A stretch of DNA of 64,000 nucleotides. It comes from Streptomyces eurocidicus. GTDB taxonomy: Bacteria; Actinomycetota; Actinomycetes; Streptomycetales; Streptomycetaceae. The notes beneath the pieces were generated by a model. It did no database searches. It saw nothing but the letters and a program-made list of their open reading frames with translations, and was not told where the DNA came from. Numbering within the stretch: the first letter of the stretch is position 1; each line of letters opens with the position of its first letter. This document shows positions 48,116 through 56,069 of the stretch, piece by piece. The stretch is from NCBI RefSeq assembly GCF_002891295.1, contig NZ_LGUI01000001.1:558001-622000 (forward strand). The letters run 5' to 3'. A program made the position numbers and the translations under genes.

Positions 48116-50583
48116 CGCCCTCGGCGCCCGCCGAGCCACCACCGCCGCCACCGCCGCTCACCGGCGGGCCGGCCGCCCGCGCCCGGCGGGCGCGACGGGC
48201 CCGTATCGCCGCCGCGACGCTGCTCGCCTCCACCGCCTCCTTCGGCCTGCTGCTGTCCGCGCCGGGCCCGGCGCGGGCCGGTTCGAATCTGATCGTCAAC
48301 CCCGGTTTCGAGACCTTACGGACCGGTGGGGAGCCGACCTGCTGGGAGAAGTCGGGCTGGGGCGACAACGACTTCGCGTACGCCACGACGGACGACGCCC
48401 ACAGCGGGAAGAAGGCCATGTCCGTCACCCTGACCCGGCGGGTCAGCGGTGACCGGAAGGCGCTGATGCTGGAGGACACCTCCTGTGCGCCCTCGGTGAC
48501 GCCGTCCCATCAGTACGACCTGTCGCTCTGGTACAAGAGCACCACTCCGGACGTCTCCGTCACCGTCTTCCGGCACGATGTGAAGAACGGCTGGCAGTAC
48601 TGGACGGACCTCAAGACCCTTCCGGTCAGCGGCGGCTACGCGCGCGCGGAGGTCCGTACGCCCGTGGTGCCGCCCGGCACGGACCAGATCACCTGGGGCG
48701 TCTCCGTCTACGGCACGGGCAATGTCACCACCGACGACTTCGCCATGGAGGACGCCACCCAGCCGGCCCCCGGCGACGTGTGCACGGCGGGCGACGCCTG
48801 CACCAAGGGGAGTTGGGCGGTGATGCCGTTCAGGAACCCGGTGCGCAGTATGCACTCGGTCGTCCTCCACAACGGCAAGGTGCTGCTGGTCGCCGGTTCC
48901 GGCAACGACCCGGAGCTCTTCAAGGCGGGCACCTTCACCTCGGCGGTGTACGACCCGAGGACGGGCGGGATGAAGACGATCCCGACGCCCGTCGACATGT
49001 TCTGCGCGGGTCACGTCCAGCTGTCCGACGGCCGTGTGCTGATCATGAGCGGCAACAAGGCGTACCCGGCGGCGGACGGCAGCCACGGCTACGAGGGCTT
49101 CAAGGACAGCTATCTCTTCGACCCGTCGTCCGAGACGTACACCAGGACCAACGACCTCAACGACGGCCACTGGTACCCCTCCGCCACACTGCTCGGCAAC
49201 GGCGACGTGATCACGTTCGGCGGGCTGCGCGAGGACTCCACGGGCAGTGTGACGGCCGAGCGGTTCAGCCAGGAGCAGCAGAAGTGGCTGCCGGCGGGCC
49301 AGGTGAACCAGACCTGGTCGTACTGGGGCCTCTACCCGTCCATGATCCTCATGCAGGACGGGCGGCTCTTCTACTCCGGCAGCCATGTCTTCGGCAACGG
49401 CACCCCGGGCACGGGCGCGTCGGTCTACGACTACGACCGGAACACCGTCACCGACGCCCCCGGCCTCCAGGACAAGGACCACCGCGACCAGTCGGCGAGC
49501 GTGCTGCTGCCGCCGGCGCAGGACCAGCGCGTGCTGACCATGGGCGGCGGGAACGTCAACACCAACCCCGAGGGCAACCGCCTCACCGACGTCATCGACC
49601 TCAAGAAGCCCGCGCCGCGGTACGCGCCGGGGCCGCTGATCCCGCAGGGCACCGTGGACCAGGGCCAGGGGCCGAAGCCGGAGACGGGCGCGCAGGGCAA
49701 GATGTACGTGTCGGCGGTGCTGATGCCCGACGGCAAGGTGCTGGAGACCGGGGGCGGGCTGCACGACCGGGCGGATCCGGTGTTCGAGGCGTCGATGTTC
49801 AACCCGGCGGGCGACACCTTCCAGCCGGGCCTGGCCACGGACCCGATCCCGCGCACGTACCACTCGTCCGCGTTCCTGCTGCCGGACGGCAGGGTGATGG
49901 CGGTCGGCGACAACCCCGGCAACGGCTCGTTCGACGACCATGTGTCGATCTACACCCCGCCGTACCTCTACAAGGGCGCGCGGCCCCAGATCACCTCGGT
50001 CGCCTCGGACAAGTGGCAGTACGCGAGCACCCAGCGCGTCACGGTGGACCGGCCGGTCGTCAAGGCCGAGCTGATCCGCCCGGCGGCCGTCACCCACTCC
50101 TCCGACCCCAACCAGCGCTTCGTCGACCTGCCGATGACGGTCGGCGCGGACGGCACCACCATCGACCTCAACGTCACCAGCAACCCCAATCTGGCGCCGC
50201 CCGGCTGGTACATGCTGTACGCGGTCGACGCGGCCGGTGTCCCGTCCGTGGCCACCTGGGTCCACCTGGGCGGTCCGGAGGCGATGGCTCCGGCGGCCGG
50301 GCCGATGGTCCACGACTTCGCGCACGGGATGCCCCGGGCGGCGGCGCGGAAGCCGGCGGAGAAGCACGCGTCGGCCGAGGTCGGCACGCAGGTCGCCGGC
50401 TGCGACCGCCACTACGGCACGGAGAACGTGTGCGTGCCGACGAAGTTCCCGAAGTCGGTGCCGGCGACGACGGCGGCCCGGTGCGCGTGGCTGTCCTCGC
50501 ACGGCTACAAGAACCTGCGGGTGAACGGCAAGGACGACCCGCTGGGGCTGGATCCGGACCGGAACGGGCGGGCGTGCGGGTGA
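48103..50583 (+). CDS. Galactose oxidase/GlxA-like copper radical oxidase with CBM and Excalibur domains
   Basis: 826 aa. Signal peptide (RIAAATLLASTASFGLLLSA), an N-terminal carbohydrate-binding-like domain (NLIVNPGFETLR..., 60-220), a seven-bladed Kelch oxidase domain and a DUF1929-type C-terminal domain, then a terminal Excalibur motif (DDPLGLDPDRNGRACG). Cofactor residues align with galactose oxidase: Cys301 in VDMFCAGHVQLSDG and Tyr358 in GHWYPSATLL (crosslink), Tyr586-His587 in RTYHSSAFLLPDG, His665 in VTHSSDPNQR. The Trp that stacks on the crosslink in fungal galactose oxidase is not Trp here. Leu72 is encoded by TTA (48316-48318), so expression may depend on bldA. The start overlaps the upstream gene. 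Confidence 0.88.
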   Translation: MPPLTPSAPAEPPPPPPPLTGGPAARARRARRARIAAATLLASTASFGLLLSAPGPARAGSNLIVNPGFETLRTGGEPTCWEKSGWGDNDFAYATTDDAHSGKKAMSVTLTRRVSGDRKALMLEDTSCAPSVTPSHQYDLSLWYKSTTPDVSVTVFRHDVKNGWQYWTDLKTLPVSGGYARAEVRTPVVPPGTDQITWGVSVYGTGNVTTDDFAMEDATQPAPGDVCTAGDACTKGSWAVMPFRNPVRSMHSVVLHNGKVLLVAGSGNDPELFKAGTFTSAVYDPRTGGMKTIPTPVDMFCAGHVQLSDGRVLIMSGNKAYPAADGSHGYEGFKDSYLFDPSSETYTRTNDLNDGHWYPSATLLGNGDVITFGGLREDSTGSVTAERFSQEQQKWLPAGQVNQTWSYWGLYPSMILMQDGRLFYSGSHVFGNGTPGTGASVYDYDRNTVTDAPGLQDKDHRDQSASVLLPPAQDQRVLTMGGGNVNTNPEGNRLTDVIDLKKPAPRYAPGPLIPQGTVDQGQGPKPETGAQGKMYVSAVLMPDGKVLETGGGLHDRADPVFEASMFNPAGDTFQPGLATDPIPRTYHSSAFLLPDGRVMAVGDNPGNGSFDDHVSIYTPPYLYKGARPQITSVASDKWQYASTQRVTVDRPVVKAELIRPAAVTHSSDPNQRFVDLPMTVGADGTTIDLNVTSNPNLAPPGWYMLYAVDAAGVPSVATWVHLGGPEAMAPAAGPMVHDFAHGMPRAAARKPAEKHASAEVGTQVAGCDRHYGTENVCVPTKFPKSVPATTAARCAWLSSHGYKNLRVNGKDDPLGLDPDRNGRACG

Positions 50584-50600
50584 GGTCGCGGGGGAACGGG

Positions 50601-50735
50601 GAACGTATGCGCCGACGGCTGGTTGCGCGGGTGAACGTACGTGTCTGCGGCTGAGGCTGCCGGAGAGGAACGTACGCGCCAACGGCTGAGGTCGCCGGAA
50701 AGGAACGTACGCCCGGCGGCTGAGGCCGACGCGCC
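50601..50735 (+). repeat. Degenerate tandem repeat, about 35-bp period
   Basis: Four units beginning GAACGTA(C/T)G at 50601, 50633, 50668 and 50703 (periods 32, 35, 35) with shared GGCTGAGG(C/T) inside each. No coding potential I trust. It lies right after the GlxA-like stop. Confidence 0.7.
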
Positions 50736-50744
50736 CGGGCGGGT

Positions 50745-50773
50745 GCCCCCGGCCCTCCTCGGAGGCCGGGGGC
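50745..50773 (+). terminator. Hairpin terminating the GT/GlxA-like operon
   Basis: GCCCCCGGCC (50745-50754) and GGCCGGGGGC (50764-50773) form a perfect 10-bp stem, extended by CTCC/GGAG pairing within the loop. It is about 160 bp after the oxidase stop and 40 bp before the next gene. Confidence 0.75.
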
Positions 50774-50813
50774 GCCCGCGTACCGAGGGGCACCCGGGTC
50801 CTAGGGTGTCCCG

Positions 50814-51992
50814 GTGACGTCGACACCTCCGAGAACACGCGCGCTGGCGGCGCGCCGGCCCTGGCAGCCCCCGACCGAGTTGGAGCGGAGGTTGCGGGAC
50901 GCCTCGCTCGCCGACGACGAGAAGGGCTATCTGCGGATCCTGACGGAGACCGACCTCTACCTGTACCAGTCGAAGGACGAGGTCGACGCGGGCGGCCCCC
51001 GGCACTGGCGGACCATGGAGGACGAGCTGGGGAACTGGTGCGTCACCGTCTGCACCGCCGGGGAACGGCTGCCCCGCCGCGCGGGGTGGGTGGCCGCGTG
51101 CCGGACGCTGGAGGACCTCGCCGAGCACTGGCCGGACGCCCGCTTCTCCCTCTATGTGAACCCGGGCTCCCCCTCCGGTATGCGGCTGCGGGCCCGTGCG
51201 TGGGACCGCCGCGGGTGGCGTAAGGCGGCGCGGGAGGCCGGGGTGGAGCACCCCCCGGCCGTGCTCACCAAGCTGACGGGCCCCCGGTCGGGCCCGCTCG
51301 CCCACGCCCTGGCCTGCGGGGCGCACCTGTCGGTGACCAACGGCGTGCTGTGGAACGAGATCGGTGACGTCTACCGCGACTACGAGCGGGACGTCCACCT
51401 GCTCCGGGACGTCTGGGGAACCGGGACGCCCCAGGAGTGGCAGCGCCAAATGAACGCCCTGCTGGCCGCCCGCAACAGCCCTCCGGAACCCGAACTCGCC
51501 CTCCGCGTCCGCCGCGAGCTCTCCCGGGACGCCGCCACGCTCGGCGCGGAGGCGTGGCGCCGCGCCTGCACGGCCGTCCTCGACGAGATGGCGGCCCCGG
51601 CGGAGGCGGGCGCCGCCGTACAGGAGGTCATCGGCCGCATCCTCCGCTACGAGGCCCGCTTCCGCGCCGACGGCCTCCTCCCGCCGGACGGCTACGTCCG
51701 CAGCGCCGTCGGCTACGACTACGGCCGCGCGGTCGGCTTCGCCCGCTGGGGCCTGAGCGCCCGGCTGTGCCCGGCGGAGGCGGCCGAGGGCGCGATCCTC
51801 CGCGCGGGCGCCGCGTGCCGCGAGGCGTACGACTCGTGGGAGGACTTCTCGGCGGGGTACGCGCTGGGGCGGGTACTCCGCTTCGACACGGAGGAGTTCG
51901 GGGAGTGGTACACGGCGGTGCTGGAGCCGCACCGGCTGCTGACGAGGGATGAGGGGAGCCCTTGGCGGACGGTGGGGTGGCGGGAGGCGTAG
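50814..51992 (+). CDS. DUF1266 protein with SseB-like N-terminus
   Basis: 392 aa, GTG start. The N-terminal ~120 residues resemble SseB domains (YLRILTETDLYLYQSKDEVD, FSLYVNPGSPSGM). The C-terminal ~190 residues are DUF1266, with GVLWNEIGDVYRDYERD, VGYDYGRAVGFARWGLSARL and YDSWEDFSAGYALGRVLRFD. Function is not known. DUF1266 proteins are often found in toxin/immunity settings, and a ribonuclease and an Rhs locus lie downstream. Confidence 0.72.
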   Translation: MTSTPPRTRALAARRPWQPPTELERRLRDASLADDEKGYLRILTETDLYLYQSKDEVDAGGPRHWRTMEDELGNWCVTVCTAGERLPRRAGWVAACRTLEDLAEHWPDARFSLYVNPGSPSGMRLRARAWDRRGWRKAAREAGVEHPPAVLTKLTGPRSGPLAHALACGAHLSVTNGVLWNEIGDVYRDYERDVHLLRDVWGTGTPQEWQRQMNALLAARNSPPEPELALRVRRELSRDAATLGAEAWRRACTAVLDEMAAPAEAGAAVQEVIGRILRYEARFRADGLLPPDGYVRSAVGYDYGRAVGFARWGLSARLCPAEAAEGAILRAGAACREAYDSWEDFSAGYALGRVLRFDTEEFGEWYTAVLEPHRLLTRDEGSPWRTVGWREA

Positions 51993-52021
51993 GGGCGCGG
52001 TTACGGGGCTACGATCCCCTG

Positions 52022-52300
52022 ATGCCCATAATGATCGACATCCTCTTCATCGTGGCCGGCGTCGCGGCGGTGGCCTTCGGCATCGCCATCGCCTTCAACA
52101 TCCGGGGCGTGGTGACCCGCAAGGTGGCACGCAATTACAAGAAGCTCGAACTCATCCACCAGGCGAACGGCCGTCTGGACCCGGTGTTCGTACCGTTCTT
52201 CGGTACGGCCGGGTATCTGCGGTTCCTGGGGGTGATCCTGATCCCGTCCGGTCTGCTCATGGCGCTGGCGGGGAGCGTACTGTTCTCCCACCGTATGTGA
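52022..52300 (+). CDS. Small two-TM membrane protein
   Basis: 92 aa, ATG 52022. Two hydrophobic helices, DILFIVAGVAAVAFGIAIAF and FLGVILIPSGLLMALAGSV, with a basic loop between. No family recognised. Start is preceded by few ribosome-site bases; a longer frame from 51962 overlaps the DUF1266 gene. Confidence 0.6.
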   Translation: MPIMIDILFIVAGVAAVAFGIAIAFNIRGVVTRKVARNYKKLELIHQANGRLDPVFVPFFGTAGYLRFLGVILIPSGLLMALAGSVLFSHRM

Positions 52301-52361
52301 GGGGCCCCGGGCATACGGGTGACTCCGCGTATCGCGGGATCGTGATCCCCGTTGATCAGGC

Positions 52362-52820
52362 GTGAGAGCTTTCCTCAGATGTTCGCCCGCGGTCACCGGC
52401 GCCCTGTTCCTGACGTTCGCCGGCATCCCGCTGCTGACCGTCACGCCCGACCCGACGGTGCCGGCCGCGACCGTCCTTCCCGGTGGTGTATACGACCCGC
52501 CATGGCCGGTCGAGAAGTTCCCGGCCCAGGTGGGGAAGGCGTGCGACACCTGGAAGGACCTGACCTGGCCGACGGCACCACGGGCCAAGGACTACCCGGT
52601 CCCGGGTACCGCCCTCGTCATCCGCGGCAGCAACGTCTACCGCAACCTCGGCGGCGACCTCCCGAAGACGGGCCATTACCGCGAATACGACGTCAACCCG
52701 CGACGGCCGGGCGCACGCCGCGACGCGGAACGCGTCGTCCGGGACGAGACGGCGCACACCGTTTGGTACACGGGTGACCACTACGCCAACTTCAGGAAGA
52801 TCACGTCCGGTTGCGAGTAA
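52362..52820 (+). CDS. Secreted guanyl-specific ribonuclease (RNase Sa/barnase-type fold)
   Basis: 152 aa with a signal peptide (MRAFLRCSPAVTGALFLTFAG). The C-terminal domain matches secreted Streptomyces RNase Sa-type enzymes: VIRGSNVYRNLGGDLPKTGHYREYDVNPR with the catalytic Glu in YREYDV, an Arg in the AERVVRDE strand, and TGDHYANFRKI with the catalytic His near the C-terminus. Predicted to cleave RNA after guanosine outside the cell. No barstar-like inhibitor gene lies next to it. GTG 52362 start; the C-terminus overlaps the convergent small gene at 52801. Confidence 0.85.
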   Translation: MRAFLRCSPAVTGALFLTFAGIPLLTVTPDPTVPAATVLPGGVYDPPWPVEKFPAQVGKACDTWKDLTWPTAPRAKDYPVPGTALVIRGSNVYRNLGGDLPKTGHYREYDVNPRRPGARRDAERVVRDETAHTVWYTGDHYANFRKITSGCE

Positions 52821-53031
52821 GGCGGGCGCCCGCGGCGATGTTCCCGGCGGCCGAGCGATCGGCGGCCCACCGTTCGGGGGCGCTCAGGGTGACGGCCCAA
52901 GGGGCCTCGGGGAGGAGCAGCGCCGCGTAGCCGGTGAACCGCCGCGTCCCGCAGTCGCCGCAGCGGGACTCGCCCCGGGCGCTGCTCCGCCCGAACCGGT
53001 GCGCGCAGCTCCGTAGCACCCGGGCGATCAC
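52801..53031 (-). CDS. Small zinc-ribbon-like protein, hypothetical
   Basis: 76 aa from a GTG that overlaps the stop of the upstream HATPase gene (GTGA), which supports translation. It has CGDCGTRRFTGYAAL, a possible half zinc ribbon. It overlaps the 3' end of the RNase gene on the opposite strand. Family unknown. Confidence 0.45.
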   Translation of the reverse strand: MIARVLRSCAHRFGRSSARGESRCGDCGTRRFTGYAALLLPEAPWAVTLSAPERWAADRSAAGNIAAGARLTRNRT

Positions 53032-53630
53032 CAGACCGCTCCCTTCGGGAGGAGATGGGCGCTACGGAAGTGCCTGCGCACGGCGATCCCGGCGTCGACG
53101 GCCTTCTCACCGCCCTCGTCGGCGACGAGCCGCCGTCGCTCGGCGTCGAGGTGGACGCACTCGCCGCACCCGAGGGGCGAGACGGACGAGGAACCGCGCG
53201 GCTCTCCCGCCGGGGCCGAGAGCTCGAACCACAGCGTCTTGCCACCAACGGCCCCGAACCGCTCGGGGTCGAAGCGGTGACTCCCCCACGTACTGGCACA
53301 CCGCCGCACGAGGAGCAGCCCCCGCCCGGCTTCGAGACCGGCCTCCTCCGCACCGAAGAAACCCGGCACGTCGGGACTGCTGTCCCACACGCTCACCCGA
53401 ATCCACCGCCCCTCCAGCCCCCGCAGCCTCAGCGACGAGGGCCCGTCGGTGTGCTCGTAGGCGTTGGTGACAAGCTCGGAGGCCAACAGCTCGGCGGTGT
53501 CGGAGAGTTCCCCCATGCCATGCCCGTCGAGCACGGCCCGCAGGGTGGCCCGGGCGATCCCGGGCGCGCGGGGGTCGTGCGGCAGTTCGAGGGTGTACGT
53601 CCAGGGCGGCGGCGCGGATACGGTGGCCAT
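53028..53630 (-). CDS. ATP-binding protein, HATPase/anti-sigma RsbW-like
   Basis: 200 aa. GHKL ATPase motifs: LLASELVTNAYEHTDG (N box), VSVWDSSPDVPGFFG (G1-like), GRGLLLVRRCASTWG (G2-like) and GKTLWFELSA. A ~60-residue C-terminal tail carries Cys pairs (LGCGECVHLD) and may bind a metal. ATG 53630 follows AGGAGACTTC. It is divergent from the XRE gene at 53787 and repeats the gene order of the module at 20901-22642. Confidence 0.85.
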   Translation of the reverse strand: MATVSAPPPWTYTLELPHDPRAPGIARATLRAVLDGHGMGELSDTAELLASELVTNAYEHTDGPSSLRLRGLEGRWIRVSVWDSSPDVPGFFGAEEAGLEAGRGLLLVRRCASTWGSHRFDPERFGAVGGKTLWFELSAPAGEPRGSSSVSPLGCGECVHLDAERRRLVADEGGEKAVDAGIAVRRHFRSAHLLPKGAVW

Positions 53631-53702
53631 GAAGTCTCCTGGCGAAGAGTGGAGTTGAGCCACGTGCAGTGGCGTGCGCCACACCGTATCGCCAGATGTA
53701 TA

Positions 53703-53730
53703 AGTTATTCGCCGAACTGGGCGTATAACT
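53703..53730. promoter_or_regulatory. Inverted AGTTAT/ATAACT repeat in the HATPase/XRE divergent region
   Basis: AGTTAT (53703-53708) and ATAACT (53725-53730) with a 16-bp spacer, in AT-rich DNA between the divergent genes. A plausible XRE operator or promoter element. Confidence 0.35.
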
Positions 53731-53786
53731 CACTTGAGTACCCGTACGGGCGACGAGTGCTCAGCGTGTACGAACGAGGAGAGAAC

Positions 53787-54638
53787 GTGCCCGTCAGAAA
53801 GAGCTCGACATCCCGGCAGCTCCGCCTCGGCAGCGAACTGCGCAAGCTCCGCGAAGCCGCCGGAACGTCCTCGACCGAGGCAGGCCGACTGCTCGGCACC
53901 AGTCAGGCCCAGATCAGCAACATCGAGACCGGCCGCGTAGGCGTCAGCGGCGACCGCGTGCGCGCTATGGCGAGTAACTACCACTGCACGGACGAAGCGC
54001 TCGTCGAGGCACTGGTCGTCATGGCGGGAGAACGCCGACGCGGCTGGTGGGACCACTACCAGGACTTACTTCCGGTCAGCCTTCTCGATCTCGCCGAGGC
54101 CGAACATCACGCCGCTGCTCTGCGCGTCACCCAGGTCATCACCGTGCCGGGCCTCCTCCAGACACCTGAGCACGCCCGCGCGATCTTCCGTGAGTTCGTC
54201 CCCACGCTCAAGCCTCATGAGGTCGAGCACAGGGTGTCCCACCGGATCAAACGGCAGGAGGTCCTCTTCCGCGAGGATCCCCCGTCCTACACGGCGATCA
54301 TCCACGAGGCCGCACTGAGAATGCAGTTCGGCGGACCGGAGACGGCTGCGGCACAACTCGCGCACCTCGTCGCCATGAGCGAGCACCCGCACATCACCCT
54401 GGCGGTCATCCCGTTCGACGGCACCTCGTTCCCGGTCTCGGGCCACGGAGTCGACTACCTGTACGGCCCCGTACCGCAGCTGGATACCGTTCAGCTCGAC
54501 ACCGGCCACGGCGGAGACACCCTCGACGCGGCGCCTCAGCTTGAGAGGTACCGCCTGATGCTGGACCGCATGCAGGACATCGCCCTCGCACCGGCGCCGT
54601 CACGCGATCTGATCAGCCGCATCGCACATGCCCTCTGA
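53787..54638 (+). CDS. XRE-family regulator with DUF5753-type domain
   Basis: 283 aa, same build as the protein at 21601: HTH LGSELRKLREAAGTSSTEAG with SQAQISNIETGRVGVSGDRV, and DUF5753 with VPGLLQTPEHARAIF, KRQEVLF, IIHEAALR, QLDTVQLDT. GTG 53787 follows CGAGGAGAGAAC. A TTA codon (Leu94, 54066-54068) occurs in the segment YQDLLPVS, so translation may require bldA tRNA. A DUF397 gene follows. Confidence 0.88.
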   Translation: MPVRKSSTSRQLRLGSELRKLREAAGTSSTEAGRLLGTSQAQISNIETGRVGVSGDRVRAMASNYHCTDEALVEALVVMAGERRRGWWDHYQDLLPVSLLDLAEAEHHAAALRVTQVITVPGLLQTPEHARAIFREFVPTLKPHEVEHRVSHRIKRQEVLFREDPPSYTAIIHEAALRMQFGGPETAAAQLAHLVAMSEHPHITLAVIPFDGTSFPVSGHGVDYLYGPVPQLDTVQLDTGHGGDTLDAAPQLERYRLMLDRMQDIALAPAPSRDLISRIAHAL

Positions 54639-54648
54639 AGGGAAGGTC

Positions 54649-54846
54649 ATGAGTACCGTCCACTGGCAGAAGTCGACGTACAGCGAGGCGGCATCCGCCT
54701 GCGTCTACCTGGCCGCCGCCCCAACGGGAACGATCCACCTCCGCGAAAGCGAAGCCCCCGAAACGATCCTCACGACGACCCCGCACAGACTCCGGCCTCT
54801 CATATCCCGCATAAAAACCGGCATGCTCACCCCAAACCAGGGCTGA
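54649..54846 (+). CDS. DUF397 small protein
   Basis: 65 aa: VHWQKSTYSEAASACVYLAA, then HLRESEAPETI and HRLRPLISRIKTG. Family pattern is clear. It begins 10 bp after the XRE stop and converges on the immunity-like gene at 54852. Confidence 0.86.
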   Translation: MSTVHWQKSTYSEAASACVYLAAAPTGTIHLRESEAPETILTTTPHRLRPLISRIKTGMLTPNQG

Positions 54847-54851
54847 CCCGT

Positions 54852-55211
54852 TCACCAGCTTTCATACGGCTCGAAAGCCACCTCCCTGCCGGGGAACAGG
54901 CCGATCACCGGCGGCCCCTCCCGGTACTCCCATGTGGACGGGAGCCGAAGCAGCGCCTCAAGCGCCTCGCCGGTGACACGCTCCCCACCCTCATGAGCCG
55001 GCCACTCGTCACCGCGATAGACGCACACGTACCCGGCCTTGTCCCAGCGCTCGATGATCTCAGCGAAGACGGGCGCGACAGCCACCCACTCGGCTTCGTC
55101 CTCGCTGTCGGTCCAGTCGGCCAGGACGGACCACAGCGGCGACATCTCCCGGGCGTTGAGAAGCACGCACTCCTCTTCGTCCCCGGGAAGCCACTCCGTG
55201 GCGCCGTCCAT
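54852..55211 (-). CDS. Hypothetical protein, candidate third gene of an immunity cassette
   Basis: 119 aa, acidic and Trp-rich (EWLPGDEEECVLLNAREMSP, LADWTDSEDEAEWVAVAPVF, VCVYRGDEWPAHEGG, ALLRLPSTWEYREGP). ATG overlaps the upstream SUKH-like gene's stop codon (ATGA), so it belongs to the same operon as the Rhs locus. Family not recognised; small acidic proteins in this position are usually immunity proteins. Confidence 0.6.
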   Translation of the reverse strand: MDGATEWLPGDEEECVLLNAREMSPLWSVLADWTDSEDEAEWVAVAPVFAEIIERWDKAGYVCVYRGDEWPAHEGGERVTGEALEALLRLPSTWEYREGPPVIGLFPGREVAFEPYESW

Positions 55212-55558
55212 CACTGCTCGAACTCCATGAAGTCCTCCAGGGCCGCGCGCAACCACGCGTAGAAGTCGGCGAATTCGCGCCGGTTCTCCCAACCAGGAGC
55301 GGCGAAATCGTGGATCACGCACACCACACCACCGGCAAGATCCCAGCACGCCACGTCGTCGTTGTCCTCACGCCGGGCGAAGGGCACGAGCCGACGTTCG
55401 GGGAAACGCTCGCGAATCCCGACCGCGCGGACCCGGAGGTTCTCTCCCTCCAGGAGCCACCACGGCTCAAGCCCGACCAGACCGGATTCGACCGCCCGAA
55501 GAAACCCCTTCGGGTAGGCGAACCCGCCAGGAAGCTCCGCCGCAGACAGTACGTCCAT
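55211..55558 (-). CDS. SUKH/SMI1-KNR4-like immunity protein
   Basis: 115 aa: VRAVGIRERFPERRLVPFARREDNDDVACWDLAGG, followed by VCVIHDFAAPGWENR and FADFYAWLRAALEDFMEF. The LVPFAxR-D-x-x-D-x-A-C-W-D core and late F-x-x-W are typical of SUKH immunity proteins. It lies downstream of the Rhs toxin on the same strand. ATG 55558 follows GGGGACAG. Confidence 0.72.
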   Translation of the reverse strand: MDVLSAAELPGGFAYPKGFLRAVESGLVGLEPWWLLEGENLRVRAVGIRERFPERRLVPFARREDNDDVACWDLAGGVVCVIHDFAAPGWENRREFADFYAWLRAALEDFMEFEQ

Positions 55559-55647
55559 CTGTCCCCAGCTCTCTACTAGGACGGGACCTGGTCCCCGAGC
55601 GCGGCCTCGTCCTAGCCGCCGCACTTGATAGACCGCTCTGCGAGGAT

Positions 55648-55998
55648 TCAAACAAGGAGGAACTTGTCCTTGATTGAAATAGTCGGAAACACTGCAACAT
55701 TCATTCGCCCGGACCATCCATCACCCATGAATTCGATAGCGAAATAGACGTCTTTCCCTTCCGAGCGGATATCAACACTCACAGCCCCCTCCCTGAAAAG
55801 ATCCAGAATCACTTCGCCATCACGTAGCCAACGAGTCCGAACAGACCGCCCCACAGGGTCGTAAGACAGCCTCAGTTCACCACCCGCCTCGTCCGACAGG
55901 CAAACTTCCCGCACGTCACCATCGGGCTGGATCTCAGGGGAGACGCCGATCGCTTGCAGGACATCATCGTCTTCCGGAATTCGAAGCGCTCCACCCAT
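55648..55998 (-). CDS. Candidate cognate immunity protein for the Rhs toxin
   Basis: 116 aa of acidic composition (ALRIPEDDDVLQAIGVSPEI, VCLSDEAGGELRLSYDPVG, VSVDIRSEGKDVYFAIEFMG). It begins about 70 bp after the Rhs stop. The codons are strikingly AT-richer than its neighbours, like the toxin tip, so it was probably acquired with it. ATG 55998 has GGGAG five bases upstream; ATG 56010 and 56052 are alternatives. Family not recognised. Confidence 0.65.
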   Translation of the reverse strand: MGGALRIPEDDDVLQAIGVSPEIQPDGDVREVCLSDEAGGELRLSYDPVGRSVRTRWLRDGEVILDLFREGAVSVDIRSEGKDVYFAIEFMGDGWSGRMNVAVFPTISIKDKFLLV

Positions 55999-56069
55999 CA
56001 CAACTCCCATCAGTATTTCGCCACACCAAATCGGACCAGCCCATCCCTGCACCGGCAGTCCAAGGACTA

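Noticed and set aside
43627..50583. Secondary-metabolite gene cluster
   Set aside because: No PKS, NRPS, terpene or RiPP genes are present; the genes fit membrane glycan synthesis.
50601..50735. CRISPR array
   Set aside because: The units are degenerate, there are no unique spacers of constant size, and no cas genes are near.
53055..53786. Long N-terminal extension of the second XRE regulator
   Set aside because: It is antisense to the HATPase gene; the HTH begins just after GTG 53787, which has a good ribosome site.
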